From Nymphaea colorata (lineage: Eukaryota; Streptophyta; Magnoliopsida; Nymphaeales; Nymphaeaceae): a stretch of 64,000 nucleotides of DNA. The DNA is taken from NCBI RefSeq assembly GCF_008831285.2, contig NC_045140.1, positions 25,004,131 through 25,068,130 on the forward strand, given 5' to 3'. This document shows positions 48,264 to 61,913 of this stretch, piece after piece (within the stretch, counting starts at the first letter, position 1; every line of letters begins with the position of its first letter). A program made the position numbers and the translations under genes. The notes under the pieces were generated by a model. That model was not told the origin of the DNA and made no database searches. It was given only the letters and a program-made list of their open reading frames with translations.

Positions 48264-49470
48264 CAACAATCTGCTCCACAACCACCGATGACGTTTCTAA
48301 AATGAAGAGAGCAAAGAGGGCCAACTGTGTGAATCAACGTACTTGAACGTTCAGTGCTGTGCTACGTCTTGTCTTGAAAAAAAAAAAAATCAAATAGTAT
48401 TCTCTTTCATTTTTTTTTTAAATTTATTTTTTTAACCCACTTTTCACTTATAATAAACAATTTTTTGCATTTTGTATAAGAGTCGTGATTTTAAAAAAAT
48501 GTCAAATAAAATTTAAAGTGAGGAAAAAACAAAAAACAAAAATAATTTTTAATGTTATTTTTTTTTTAACTGAATTGCATTCTTATCATTTTCAATAATT
48601 TTTTTTTCTATTGAAGTTAAACAAAGCTTGCTGCGAGTAGGATATCATAACACACAGCACACGTTGCCGTGGTTGTTAAAAGTTGGTCGCTTTTTTTTTT
48701 TTTTTGAAGTTATAGACAAAAGGTTTCAAAAGAAAGATGCCCCCCTACCTTGTTGAGTATGGTTCGAAATACACCCTTGATTTCATTAGGATTTCCAAAA
48801 GGCGCCTGCTTTTTTCTTGATTAATCCAAATGGCTCGCTCAAGTTCCTGGTCGAAATCAAACATGTCACAGACTGTTAGCCTTTTGAATGTGGCATTTTC
48901 CCTTTCCTCCTCGAATCTTTTATTTGGCAAAGGTGTGTTTGAACAGGTTATCCGAAATAAGGTTTGATTTGGATACCCAATTTGAACGGTTAAAACCTTA
49001 TTATATCTGATCTAATATACACCTGAAGTCAGATTTGGTTCAAATCACGAGCACCTTGTATGCTGTTCAATTCAAAATAATTCAATATTCTTGAACCCAT
49101 CGTGCAGATTTCGAAGAACCAAAATTCTTTCGTTTTCTTGAGATTTTATTGGAATTTCCAACCAAGGAACTACTGTTGATTATGAACTTTTTATTTCAGA
49201 ACTAGATCTGACTCACATTGTTATTAAGATAAACAAACCTTTGATGCAAAAGAGAGAAAATACAACTACAGACATGAAGCATGTTTACAACACCTGTTGT
49301 AGATCTGAATCCAAAGTCTGGATTTTCTACCATTACCTCAAATTGGGCATGGATCCAGTTAGATCTGGGAAAGAACTTTGGATTTGGTATCAACACGTCC
49401 AAGATTAAGTAAGGGTCTAATTCAGATAGCAAAATTACAAGATTTTATCCTCTTTTTTAGATAAATATTT
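48264..49470. other. Intergenic, no gene recognised
   Basis: Very AT-rich, with many homopolymer A and T runs. Short frames without known domains only. Confidence 0.5.
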
Positions 49471-49479
49471 TTTTTCCTA

Positions 49480-49820
49480 CGTTGAGTAGGCTGGGAATGG
49501 CCCAACCCTTCTCGGCCCGATAAAGTAAAAGTCAGGCTTTAGCAGGGTGCCACCCATGACCACAACTAAGGCCCAGCTCAAGAGTCGACCTGACCCAATT
49601 ACAATAAAAATATATTTTATAATACAGTCCAATATATGAATATAATTGATTATGATAATATATATAATTAAAAAATAATTTATTAGGTTGAGCTTGGTCG
49701 ACTTGGCCCAGCGGGACCAACAACTTATCAAGCTAACTCGGAGCTCAATTTTAAGGCTAGGCTTGAGTCGGGCCAAGTACTAAATGCTTATAAAGTACCC
49801 AACCCAATGCCCATTCTTAT
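49480..49820. repeat. Dispersed GGGTTGGGC-type repeat
   Basis: The flanks carry GGCCCAACCC, TCGGCCCGA, GGCTTGAGTCGGGCC and ACCCAACCCAATGCCC around an AT-rich centre, the same vocabulary as 9290-9770. It resembles widespread plant non-autonomous repeats. Termini and target duplication were not resolved. Confidence 0.45.
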
Positions 49821-50579
49821 TTCAAGGAATTACTAATTACAATACTCCTCTTCATTTGTTTTAACTTTTTACTACCACATGTGATGGTAGTTGGATGAAT
49901 TGCCATGAATATGAGAAGGGAATGTTGAAGAAAACCACAAAAGTTTTGATCTACTGTCTTTTTTCTTTCACAAGTTTCACAAAAAAAGAAAAAAAAAAAA
50001 AAAATCCACCAAGACAAAATTAAAAGTCAATTATATTTTGGAAAAAAAAAAAACATACCTTTGCACGAAAGACGAACGGTCCTCCTTTGTTATATTGCAC
50101 TATCGTGCCTTGTGACGCAAAATAACCAGAATGCCCTTAATCTGTCAAATAGAAAAGCCAGGCCTATGAGGACGAAAAATAAAAAAATGAAAAATATAAA
50201 TTTTCAAAAGTATCCATTTCTTTTTTAAAATTCTTTAGATGTCCTAAAATTCTCCCCGTATGTTATGGCGCCATGAATTATTGATTAAAATTATCAAAAT
50301 ACCCGTATTAAATAAATGGAAGACACTTCCTCTTAATAAGGGTTTTAAAAAAAAGGTGTAAATATATAAAATACTAGAATGCCCCTCTGATTAGATGTGT
50401 GGGGGCATGCCTTCCCATGTTAACGCGATAACATGGAAAGCGCCTCACGAAGTTTTTAATGAGTTTTTTATTTTAGAAAAACGATAATTTGGCGTGGAAT
50501 ATCTCATTTCTGGAGTTGCTTTGAAGGACCGGATCAGAAGACGGCCCACCTCCTAAGTTAAGGGCTGGTTAGCCGCTAC

Positions 50580-50830
50580 TGTCACGAGCGACAGAGGATG
50601 CCAGGAGACCAGGAGCTCTCCTACTGTCACGGACGGCAAGGAAGACTTGTTTGGTCATTCCAAGAAGTTCTGAGAATTAAGATATCTTATGAAAATTTCA
50701 AAGTTTCTGGTGTCATTTTCTTAAAAGGAAAGATGGTCGCTTTCCTGAGAGCTCAAGATAAAACTCTCTTTGAATCCGTACCCCATCTCTGATACCAATG
50801 TACCCTGTCAACACTGATGGGGACATGCCC
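50580..50830 (-). mobile_element. Possible LTR-retrotransposon remnant with primer-binding site
   Basis: The minus strand reads TGGTATCAGAGA at 50797-50786, matching 11 of 12 bases of the standard plant primer-binding site for initiator tRNA-Met (TGGTATCAGAGC). It is preceded on that strand by TGTTGACAGGGTACAT, an LTR-like TG...CA boundary. The leader downstream shows no gag frame. Only a short relic is visible, and its limits are uncertain. Confidence 0.4.
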
Positions 50831-50872
50831 AAAGAAGGAAAAAAAAGACTGCAAATTCGTTGTTATTTTTCA

Positions 50873-50879
50873 TATATAA
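50873..50879 (+). promoter_or_regulatory. Candidate TATA box for the CLASSY gene
   Basis: TATATAA lies about 270 bases before the proposed first ATG, the best TATA-like match upstream. It is plausible if the 5' UTR is about 240 bases; otherwise the match is fortuitous in AT-rich DNA. Confidence 0.3.
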
Positions 50880-51141
50880 TGGAATTTATCACCATGGAAG
50901 CTAATGGTCGAAAGAGCTCAGCTCCTGCGTTTGCATTCTGGTTTCTTTTTTGCCTTTAAGCTTTGTCTTATGCAGTTGACAGATGTTGAAACAGTCAGAC
51001 AACTCGAGGCAGCCGCTCTCCTTTCCTTTCATGGAACTTTTTGCAGTATGTGAAACCCAGGTAGAAGTGAGCAAAAGATGGTCGTAGTGTAGAGGGACTG
51101 GGAAGTGGGAAGAGCTTCATCATTCATTGCCGAGTTTCTCA

Positions 51142-54100
51142 ATGGATACAGAGGATTCGTCGATCACCAACCAAGTTTTTCGTGAGTATATCATGATCCA
51201 AGCTGCATGCATGTGCATCTATGGATGACAATCTTTGAACTTTTTTCTGTTTTCTTCCCTTTTTGTTTGAAGTGAGCACTCTTGGTTTATTTTCTTTGGC
51301 TGCAATGTATAGCAATGGAGGCATTCAATCATGGTGCATGGTGGGGAGCAAGGAGCGTCAGAATCCAAGAAGGAAGGGTTATTGTGGATTTTGATAATCA
51401 AAACCTTTGCAGTCAGGAAACGTCCCTTGATAAGCTCAGGTGGAGGTCAAGGAAAGCAACGCCATCCGACTGTGGCTATTTCTTAAAACCTGGGGTAGAA
51501 GTTGCTGTATTATCATCATCTCCCAGTGCCATTTCCAAGGGAGACCACAACTTGGTATCTTCTATTTCTTTTCCCTTTTTCAAAATGTCAGGTGATGTCC
51601 TCTGTTGAAAGAAATCATGCACTATACGTTAACTGTAAATCCCTATACGATGTCCCTCAATCATGGAAATGCTGCACTTACATTGCTGCAATACGCTGCT
51701 GTGGCTCAACTAACATGAGAAATCCTGAAATTGCAATTTTGGCCCGTATTCTTTTGCATTCTATGCCAGAAAATGGCCAACCTTTGGGCTTTCTCTGCAC
51801 ATTATGCTATTACCGACCTATGCTGACTAATACAGGGTGGAGAAGATTCTGCTTCTTGCTTCGGAGACAATAAGGTGTCCAGCAAGTTCAAAAGTGCTTC
51901 TTGATCAGGCCAAGTAATAACTCAGGGGTCCTCCGTTTATTTCATAATGGTGAATTAGTTGTAGAGATTACATCCATTGAAGGCCTTTCTTCGCAAAAAC
52001 TCCACGGCAACCAAAATTTCTCCCCAGGATAAAATTCTGGTTTTCTCGGTGTACAGGACTCCAGACGGCCTGCTTGTCCTGCAAATTATTACCATGTATC
52101 CTGCCAGAATTTCTTATGATCTCAAAACCTGTGCGTTAATATGTTCAATTTTCCCACTTTCTGAATGTAGATTTGCATAATAATAAATAGTTAGGTGTCA
52201 AATTTGATCTGCTGTTTTCTAGGTTGTGGTCAGAGAGAACACCCTTGTACAGTTGTACCTTTAAATTTCTATTCTCTGCTTTTCTGCATGTCCTTTGAAA
52301 TACCCGAAGATATTTCTGATAAAAAGTGTTGAGTGTGGATCTTATTTACATTCCACTCTTGCTACTCTTCAAAAGTATAAATCCTTGTTTTCACGTGGTC
52401 TCCAAAAGCAAATATTGGTTTCATTTGGGAGCCTTAGGGTCGCAACTAACAATAAATAACGGAGAGGTGTTCCAGTTGCTTGTGCAGTCTATCCAGCATG
52501 TCGTAAGTGCTAAGCTTAATTCCATGGCAACAACAGAACAATTTTCATGAAATACTATGCTGTGGGCCAATGGTAATACAGAAGCAGGAACGGGATGACA
52601 AGTATAAACAACCAGGAACATTCTAATGGTGGAAAAAGGTTACAGCATGTGATGAAAGAAACTTGAGAAGGCATGATCATACGTAAGCTTATAAACAACC
52701 AAAAGCATTCTAATGCTGAAGAATTTCCCAATTGAGAATATAATGCAAAGTGTTGATTTTAGATTATGTTAAAGTTGTGCTTTGCGAACTTCAGTTATTC
52801 TCTCGGATTTAAACAAGTATTTGACTGTTGTTTCCAATTTATTGCTTGCATCCATAAATGTATCCTACTTCTCTCAATTTTCAATAATGTAAGTGGGTTT
52901 TTTCTTGTAGGCATTGCGTGATGCTAAAATTATTTGTGTAAAGAGAGAGCCACATCAAGATCAATGCACATGCAGTTACTTTGTGAATTTCCGTAAAACT
53001 CAAGATCGACCTACAAGGCATGGTGTATATGCAAGAAATAAAGTAATGCAATCAGTCAGTGATTTTTTTATACTGCAAAAATTGCGTACAAGACCATGTA
53101 AAGTGGAAAGGTTGCAAAGAGAGCATTTTGAAGATTGTCATTCACTGTGTATCAGTAAACTGACAAGTGGAAATTGGCGAGCTGAGATTTCATGGTTAGT
53201 TGTAATTTCTATTCTGAGAGGTCTAGATTTTGATCTGAAGCTTAAAAAAAACAAAACAATATATGTGATATCAAACAAATTTAAGGGCTCATATGATGGT
53301 AGGAGTGTAATGGCTATTAGTTTCGAATGGTGTAGTGGGATTCTGAAACCGAAATTTGAGCCATTTGATGAAGATGCATTGGCAATGGCAATCATTCCAG
53401 TGGATGTCGACTCTGTTGATAAGGGAGAGAGATATGTATCACATTATAATGTTATTGGCCCAAGACGATCTCAGCGCCAACGGAAATGCCCAGACCGCTT
53501 TGTGAGCTATGGTTTTGAGTCTGTTTATGATAATCAGAAACATGAAGAAGCCGGTTGCTTGAATGAAGAAGAAGAAGAAGAAGCCGAAGAAGAAACTCTT
53601 CATCAAATTCTTGGCCGTCTGTATATTAAGAATAGGAACAAGAGAAAGCATACAGATTGTGTTGTTTTTGAAGATGACGGAGGGGGAAAAAGTTTCTACC
53701 AAAGTAAGTTAAGTAACAGAAACCTGGAAGCAATACCTCAAATTCTTGAGGGAGGAATATGTGTAGAAGTCTCTTTTCCAGAAGAAAATACTCACATGAC
53801 TAATAATAAGTTGGTCAGTTTCTCTAACTTCATGGAGTTGAAACAGTCTGAAGGTCAAACTATGGTGCCAGAACATCTTCTGATCTGTGACATTGGGTCT
53901 ACTCATAATATTGACCATAGAATATCTTGCTACCTAAATGAGAACAAACTGCCTGCTGAAGCTGATGAGTACATTATCAAGGAAAACTGGAAACGAAGAA
54001 GACACATACATAATGATGTTTTTATGGGTAGAGATCTTAAGCAACATAATGAAGATGACCATGCTTCTGTACCTGACAGCTTCACATCCATGATGGAGAA

Positions 54101-57100
54101 TTTCCCAGGTATACTTATAATTCATTTATAATTTTTCTTGCAAGTTGTCATGCAATACGTCAGTTTCATCTTTGGGTTTCTGTAAGTAGATGTAGAAAAA
54201 AAAACTGTAAATTCCTGCAGCAGCTGCCAAGCAACTGAAAGCATAAAATGTACTTTGAAAAAGATATTTTGATGATCCACACAGCAGAGTACTCTATTAC
54301 TTTTAATTTTAGGACATCTAATTTTAGAAAAATGGCATGCCATAGGTTATTTTCCTGCATGAGCCCTGATGTAATCCAAGGGAAAGTCAGAGCTGGAACA
54401 AAATCAGAGTGTTCCTCTGTTTGAAATCTATTTAGGTATAAGACAGAGACAGTAAGTGAGGCACTTTATAAAAAAGTCGCAGAAATGCAGCATTTTGCGA
54501 AAGTCACAAGATGAGCTGTAATATCTTGTCCTTGCTTTTGGATTTCAGGTTCTAAAAATGCTCATAACCAGAAGGTCATAGAAGCTGCATCCGAGGACCA
54601 CAACTTCTACAAGATCCCAAAGCATCAGAAAAAAACAAAATCAACCAAAGAAGGAAAAGTAAATGTGAAGTTTTCACACAGGTCACAAATCCAAGGTGGA
54701 AAAAGTTCTAGCCCAAAGCTTTCAGACGGCAAATCACAGACTGTTCAAGGAAAAATTACATATGTTGGTGCAGCCAACAGTTCCTCTATGAAGAAACAAG
54801 GAAAGCCATACACGTCACATGGAAGACAAGCATATAGTTCTATAGTTAGAAATAATTATTTCAATAAAGGAATGTCCAAAAATCTTTTTCACTTGCAGTG
54901 CAATAAACGATTAGAAGTGCTTCGGCAGGTCATTGACTGTGAGCAAAGAATGCTGCCACTGCCTGTTAGTGCTCGGTGGGAAATGATGAAAAGATCAAAG
55001 CAAAGAAATGTTTCCATAAATGTTCTCCAGTGGTCTCCACCCACTGAAGTTGAGAACACCGACTCTGACCTTGATAGTTTGTGGGAAGAGTTGGAACATA
55101 TCTCATTACATGTTCCACACTCTCCAATCAATGAGGTAAAATAATTCATCCTTGTTTTGGTTTGCTATTTATGAATGCACATGGACAACCTAAAGTTGAT
55201 TGACTATGCGATACTTTTTAGCTTTTACTGCATTGAATTACATGATACAACCATGACTGTCCCATATTGCAGCAATGTACCTTTGTTATTTAAGCTGAAT
55301 CTCTTCAATGACCAAGAGGATTAGTTGTCTTATTTTTCTTGTTCTCTTTTCTTATTTCGTTGTTCTGAATAATGCAGCTGAGATCTGTTTTACTTCTTCT
55401 CTGCATTTTGTCACAAATTTGGCTAGCACAAAGTCATGAATGGATTCTTGTTATTTGTGAACGTGTCAAACATGGCATCCTCTTGGACGCTGCTTATCAT
55501 AGGTTTGAATCAGAATGCAAATATGTTGGAGAGGAAAACATGGTATATTCTTCTGCCAATAAAACATAAAAAATTCATGCTTTGAAATAGTGGCAGAAGT
55601 TTACCTGCAGTCTCAATTCAAACAGATAAATAAATGTACGTTGCCTTTGTCAATTTATGATGTGGGTATTAAACAAGGTCAACCGATGAACTGGGATCCT
55701 CATTATATGCAGCAGGTTTTTTAAAACCTGTCTAACTGATATCAGACCCTGTCCTCAGCAGTCTCGTTATACCTTGTCTCTAAAGAGGCCAGGTAGATGT
55801 TACACCCTTGAATACAAACACACCCAAAATAGTGGATGGATTTCCCTAATTACTACTATTATATAAATGTTCCATGACATCCTTCTTCAACTTTGAAACA
55901 AAAAAAAAAAAAAAGGTTGGAGATGCATGTTAAGTATTAACAATCCAAATCAAGCCAACCCAAACTTTTTGAACGAAATTTCAGATGTCACTTTGGGCTG
56001 TTAATGGGCCTTCATTCATCAAACTCGGTACCTTTTAATTTTGCAACAATGGCAACAGGACAACTTGAACTAGGATGAACAATATAGACACCAAATTGAT
56101 TATTGAAGTAGCTTCCTGTCTTCTTTTTGTTCTTTTTTTCTTGGAATCTTTCATTTCACAGCGTTCCTATTCCAGGAGTCAGGCACAGAATTCTTGGATA
56201 TTGTAAGGGAGGGTTCAATACCAAGTTGTGAACACAAATATGTTCTGGATGAAGAAATTGGGATCATATGTGAACATTGCAAGTTTGTAAAGCTGGAGAT
56301 TGGCTATACTTTGCCACCTTTTGTAAGTAACTCAATCTGAAGAAACTAACCCCTTCTAATCTTGTTCTCGATTTGATTTAAACTAAACTGCTTTAATGTC
56401 CTTTGTTGCAGAACTCTTGTTTAAATCTGAGCGAGGACTTAACTGGTAAAGAATGGAATATGAACAGGCTTTCTGAATTAGATGAAGACCTGCCCGGGAA
56501 GTTTAACTTAAGAAACATAACTAATAATTCAGCCAGATCTGAAGATGTTTGGTCCCTGATACCAGACATGAGAAGCAAGCTTCATGTCCATCAAAAGAAA
56601 GCTTTTGAGTTTATATGGAAAAATATTGCTGGATCGGTTGAGATAGGAGAGATGGATCATACATCCGGCAGGGCAGGTGGTTGTATAATCTCACACTCTC
56701 CCGGGACTGGGAAGACACTTCTTGTTATAGCGTTTCTTAAAAGCTACCTCAGTTTGTTTCCAGGGAACAGGCCCCTAGTATTAGTTCCAAAGGTTACACT
56801 CTATACTTGGACAAGGGAGTTTGAGAAATGGGATATGTCAGTTCCCGTATATGAACTCTATGCAACCCGTGATTATCAGGTTATGAAATCCAGGAAAGGT
56901 GAAGCATCAAATGGTTTGCTCGGTGGTCTAAAGCTGCCTGTTGGCATGAAGCGGATCATGGATTGCCTTGAGAAACTGTGCAAATGGCATGAAAGCCCGA
57001 GCATATTATTAATGAGTTACTCATGTTTTTCCTCTTTTACAAGTCCGAGAAAGTCAGACAATGATTTGACTCGAAAGATAGCAGGATTGCTATGCAGAAG

Positions 57101-58361
57101 ACCTGGGATTCTAATCCTTGACGAGGGACATAAGCCAAGGAGCATCGAGTCAATATTGAGGAAAACCCTGATGAATGTCACTACAAATCTGAGAATTCTG
57201 CTTTCAGGCACTCTATTCCAGAACAACTTTGAAGAGTACTTCAATTCTCTTTGCTTAGCAAGGCCAGCATTCATCCAGGAGGTTCTCAATGAATTCCAAC
57301 CAGCCATATCAGTGAGCAAATCGGTTAGGAGACCAAGTGCAAGAGAGAGAAGAAATACGGCAAAAGAGAAGCTTGCGAGAAGCATCTTCATAGAAGAAAT
57401 TGCTAGCCGAATTAACTCAGAAGAAGAAGAAGACAGGAAGAATGGCCTGGAGAAATTGCACAGAATGACTGATGGCTTTATAGATGTGTATGAGGGCCGG
57501 CTTCTAGATAGTCTTCCAGGATTACACACTTACACAATCTTGCTGAAGCCAACACTTCTGCAACAGAAAATATTGAGCAAACTTGAGACTCTGAAAAACA
57601 AGTTGTCCCTTGAGATTGAGCCAATGATCACAAGTGCGGCAATACATGTTTGGCTGGTCAAAACAATATCCAACTCCGGTAAGTTTTTCAGTAGGAGAGA
57701 CCTTGACATTGACAAATATAAGACTGATATCAACCACGGATCGAAAATAAGATTTATCGTTGATCTTCTTAAGCTATGCGTTCATGAGAAAGAGAAGGCC
57801 TTGATATTTTGCAGGTACATTCCTCCAATATACCTTCTCGTTGAGATTTTTTCGAAGATTTTCCGATGGGAAATCGGTAAAGAGGTACTGGTGCTTCAAG
57901 GCAATCAGGACACCGTCGAACGTTCCATAATAATGGATAAGTTCAGTGACCGTGAGGGTTGTTGCCACGTATTGCTTGCATCCACAACTGCATGCTCTGA
58001 AGGCATCAATCTGACTGCTGCGTCGCGGCTTGTTCTATTGGATTCAGAATGGAATCCTTCTAAAACGAAGCAAGCTATTGCAAGAGCATTTCGATTGGGC
58101 CAAGAGAAGATCGTGTATGTCTACCGCCTGCTTGCAGCAGGAACACTTGAAGAAGAGAAGCATGAAAGAACTGCCTGGAAAGAGCTGCTGTCGAGAATGG
58201 TTTTTCGTTGTGAAGATATCAGCGGATCTTCTTACAAGCAAACTAAGCACATTGAAGATGATATGCTAAGAGAGCTGGTGGAGCATGATCACGCCAAGAT
58301 GTTCCATTCTATAATGAAGCATGACAACTTGGTTGAAAATACTGATCACGTCGCATTCTGA
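51142..58361 (+). CDS. CLSY: CLASSY1/2-type SNF2 chromatin remodeller, complete, 6 exons
   Basis: CLASSY proteins recruit RNA polymerase IV to start 24-nt siRNA production in RNA-directed DNA methylation; they act in the nucleus. Exons: 51142-51181, 51313-51554, 52911-54108, 54549-55135, 56176-56322, 56412-58361; total 1387 residues, in frame, GT-AG introns. The N-terminal region holds LRWRSRKATPSDCGYFLKPG, a CLSY1/2 signature, then a basic RRSQRQRK (about 279) and an acidic Glu run (about 313). A CEH...CEHC zinc-like cluster lies at 707-724. The SNF2 core has Walker A PGTGKT (835-840), DEGH (975-978), SGTLFQNN (1003-1010) and the motif VI region QAIARAFRLGQ (1292-1302). All catalytic motifs look intact. 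The 40-base first exon is inferred because it has a clean donor and joins in frame; the alternative start is the ATG at 51315. CLSY1 versus CLSY2 cannot be decided. Confidence 0.93.
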
Positions 58362-60430
58362 TCATCCCCGTATAAATTTTTGCTTTTTTATTTTTCTGCC
58401 TTGGTATACCATATTTTATCTGCGGTATCAGAGGGACAACTTGGAAGATGCTCACTCTCTTGGTGGCATCAAGGAAACCACAATTACCAAGACCGATTCT
58501 ATATAAATATTGAAATTTCTTAATTAACTGCCTATTTTTGGTCTCATGTGATTGTCAATATTTTGCTCTTAAGCATGGTATGGGCATATTTAAGGAAACG
58601 GACTACTTTCCTTAGGGTTCGTCATTCCGAAGAAGCCTAAGCCTTCGCGGTCTGCTTGGGGATCTGGGTGGCAGCATCGTCGTCCTCTGCAGTTTAGAAT
58701 AGTAACCCCTACAAAAATTGAATTAATGATGTGTCATTTACATTCTGCCAGCTCAACCAGCTATACTATTTATTCTTTCCTTAAAGCATCAACAACTTGA
58801 TGGATGGGAATGATTTAGCTATCGGATCTGCCCAATGGCCTGGACTGCGAATAGTCTCTTGAGAGTCGGGCCTAAATGAATCCAACGAATGCATATCAAA
58901 GCATTTGAGGCGGGGACTGCCACCATACCGATGACTATGCTAATCCCTTTCTTGACTTGGTTTGTTGCAAAAGATACAGGGCCGTCAGTAAAACAAGTTG
59001 TTGTTATGAACAACTTAATTCCAATAACGCATTAAATGATCTTGCCCTTGTTTAGAGTACACATCCTGATCAACATGTTTTCTTTCTTTTTTTTTTGAGA
59101 AAAAAAAATGCAAAAGGAATTTAACACTGGTGTTTGATCATGCAGAGAGCTGCTTACAAATAATTTTCTGCTTAAAACTTCTATTTCATGCAAGGTTTCC
59201 ATGTTTTATCACCATGAGGAGCTCCACCCACCCAGTCTGAGGGGTTGGACTCAACTTGTCCAAGTTGATGGAGGTCAAAATTCAGAACCAAAAGGGTGTG
59301 TCAGCCTCTTAGCGCAAGCTGCTGTGTCTAGCTAACTTTAGCTTTACCTATCACATGAGAAAGCGCGGAAAAAATAGAAAAAGAAAAAACTCCTGAAGAA
59401 TCGGCAATGGTAAGGGACACACTTTAATGATATTATTAAACGACGAACGAAGTTTTGGGTTGTTAGCAAAAAATAACATTCTGTCAATTAAACCTTAGGT
59501 TATCATTGACCTTAAGCTGGCTTAATGAGATAGCATGACTAAAGTACCTTCAATAAAAATGAACATCATGTTTATACTTTACATTGACCCATTTAATTAT
59601 ACAATTAATATCAATACATGTTCAAACGTAATCTAAATCAGTCAGCTTTTCTGTCAACATCTAGATTAGCTAGGTGAACTTTTTTCTATTATTCCTAAAT
59701 CTGAAAGTATCGCTTTGAAAAACTCCAAAGAAGAGAAAGAGAGCTGGTCTGAATAAACGGATATGCGAGGGATGTTGAATTGTGATTGGGATGAAGGATG
59801 GTACTCTCGATTTAATATTTGGTTAGCCGTCTCCTTCCGCGAACTCTTTTTCGTTTTTTTTTTTTTCCTATTTTTCAGATGACAACCTTCATCCTCGACC
59901 TTACAAAAATTAAGCAAACACGAGCAGCAAGAACAGTTTCAGGAATTAACCTAAGGAACGGAAACATGCGTGCACGGACAAACTAGATATGCACAAGGTA
60001 AGAACTTGAAGTCTTTCAAACAACCACCTCGTGTCTCTGATGTGCACGCCTCTCAGAACACCCCGTGCATGTGAAATACTTCACGGTTCATGTTTAAGAA
60101 TGATCAACGTTTACATGGATAAACAAGGGAGATATTTGGCGCATGTAGCAGGTATTTACATCACAACTGTAAAAGCCATAAAATTTTCATTCATTTAAAG
60201 ACATATACCATCAAGTCTTGCAATTTGGCAGCATCACAATGGCATCTTCCTGGAATTGAGCTCATTCATAGAAGTTAACTCAAGAAAACATGAAAAAATC
60301 CATGTAAAATCACGATTAACTAGAAGCTGCTCAATTGGGCAGGCAACATTTCCTCTTATCCTGAACATCTCCTAAATCATCATCATATCAATTGTAGAAA
60401 GAACTCCCTGAAAAATTTTCAAGCATAGAA
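58362..60430. other. Intergenic, no gene recognised
   Basis: The 3' flank of the CLASSY gene, then AT-rich DNA. A minus-strand frame at 58819-59013 and another at 59666-59917 lack recognisable domains. No RNA genes or transposon ends were recognised. Confidence 0.45.
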
Positions 60431-60439
60431 CATCTTCAA

Positions 60440-60712
60440 GGTTCAAAAATGTACCTCAAGAACCCATAGCAACTTTGACAAAAATGATGAAGCTGACTCT
60501 TGTTGAGCTGGATGAGTTCCACTATCACTGATGGCTCGGTCTTTCTGTCCTTCTTCAATTAAAGTCCCCTTCTTTGACCCTTGGCTCGCCAACCTCCGAG
60601 CTTCTCTTCTTGCCACTCTTTTTGCAATTTTTAGTTGTTCAAAGCCTTCCTTCAGTTTTTGTTCCTCTTCAGGCGAGAAAAAACCAGCTTCCGTTGCTCC
60701 AATTTTTCATAC
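60440..60712 (-). pseudogene. Unidentified coding-like fragment
   Basis: On the minus strand an open frame rich in charged residues reads SPEEEQKLKEGFEQLKIAKR and then RREARRLASQ, ending at a good donor (TTCTTGAG followed by GTACAT at about 60453). An adjacent frame upstream, WKARIEKMYEKLEQRK, looks like its continuation across a one-base shift. The composition suggests a helical or coiled-coil protein. I do not recognise the family. It could be a terminal exon of a gene or a transposon-derived fragment. Confidence 0.3.
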
Positions 60713-60739
60713 ATCTTTTCTATCCTAGCCTTCCAGAAC

Positions 60740-60945
60740 AAAGTCATCTTGGAGGCAACTGTTGGAAGATTGCATGCATTGAATGCTAGAAACTTCCTAT
60801 AGGCAAGCTACCATTTGTGTCCATGCGTCCTGCTGGTCCATAATAATCCTGGATGAGTGGATCAAGGATTATGTAAGAAACAAAAACTGTAGATTTAGAA
60901 ACCAAATGCCTCTTTCTACACACACATAACAAGTACACACATGTT
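60740..60945. repeat. Direct-repeat copy A (partner at 63585-63770)
   Basis: Shares ATTGCATGCATTGAA, CCATGCGTC, GATCCATAAT-like and AATAAAAACTGTAG-like blocks in the same order with 63585-63770. The partner lies directly upstream, on the minus strand, of the terpene synthase exon, in presumed intron sequence. Diverged, so the duplication is not recent. Confidence 0.75.
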
Positions 60946-61864
60946 TTCTGCTCAATTTCTTGTGCCCCTCTCCTGTCTATTCAATGGGCTGAAAATCAAA
61001 TTATGGCAAAGAGATGTTTCACATGTTTTTGAAAGTATGGCGGCATAATGTAGCTACTCATAACAACCACTTCTCTATTTTGTTTTTACATGGGTCCCTT
61101 GTGTTTGATGTCATGTTTAATTAGGGATAAATAGTCAGAATAGGAGGCCGTTGGTGCATTTGGACTGTAGGTGGCGGGCAAGGAGAAAATAGTTGGGGGA
61201 ACGAGAGATCGAGAGGGAGTGAGTCGGGAAGAGAAACCAGAGAAGGCGAGAGGGAGATGTCACCTATCACAGACATTGCAGGCGGCCGTCGGTGGTCCGG
61301 GTTGCCGACGGCAATTGAGTAAATAGAGGGAATCGAGGAGACAAAACTTTGGGTGTGAAGTTTCTCTCAGGAAATGCTATTAGTCAAACTGGCTCCACCC
61401 TTCGGATCCTACCTACTTCAATTGATTTTCACAGACCGGTGGAGCTCATATGTATCATTCATGTGTATCAGAAACGAAACACTGCCTCGTGTCACTTATA
61501 TGCATCGGCTCACATAATCACTTTCAAATGTGCTTAAGTTTGAAATTAATGTTAAATTGTTATTTATTATGATCTGAAATTTATTGTTTTTTGGGATTGA
61601 GAAGATCTCTTACAAAAATTGGAATAGAAAAAGTGTGCTGAATTTGTCACACCCGCATTTAACATTCCATACATTTTTCTTGCAAAATGTAGACGTAACT
61701 CTTGGTCTTCAAAACAATAGAACTCTACTAAAATGGTGTTACAATACAGAAATAAGATCTTAATAATCAATATCATCCTTTTAAGCTTATAAAACTCATT
61801 TTTGTGTTGTTGTGTAAAACATGAAGATTAATAAAGTTTGAGGAAAAATAATGACAGGTTCTTT

Positions 61865-61913
<49 letters not shown>

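Noticed and set aside
55372-55569. Candidate CLASSY exon between exons 4 and 5
   Set aside because: It has an acceptor-like CAG, but the encoded hydrophobic peptide does not match the family, and exon 4 joins exon 5 in phase with the expected spacing.
58819-59013. Minus-strand 64-codon frame downstream of CLASSY
   Set aside because: No recognisable motif, no splice context, and no adjacent exons in a compatible frame.
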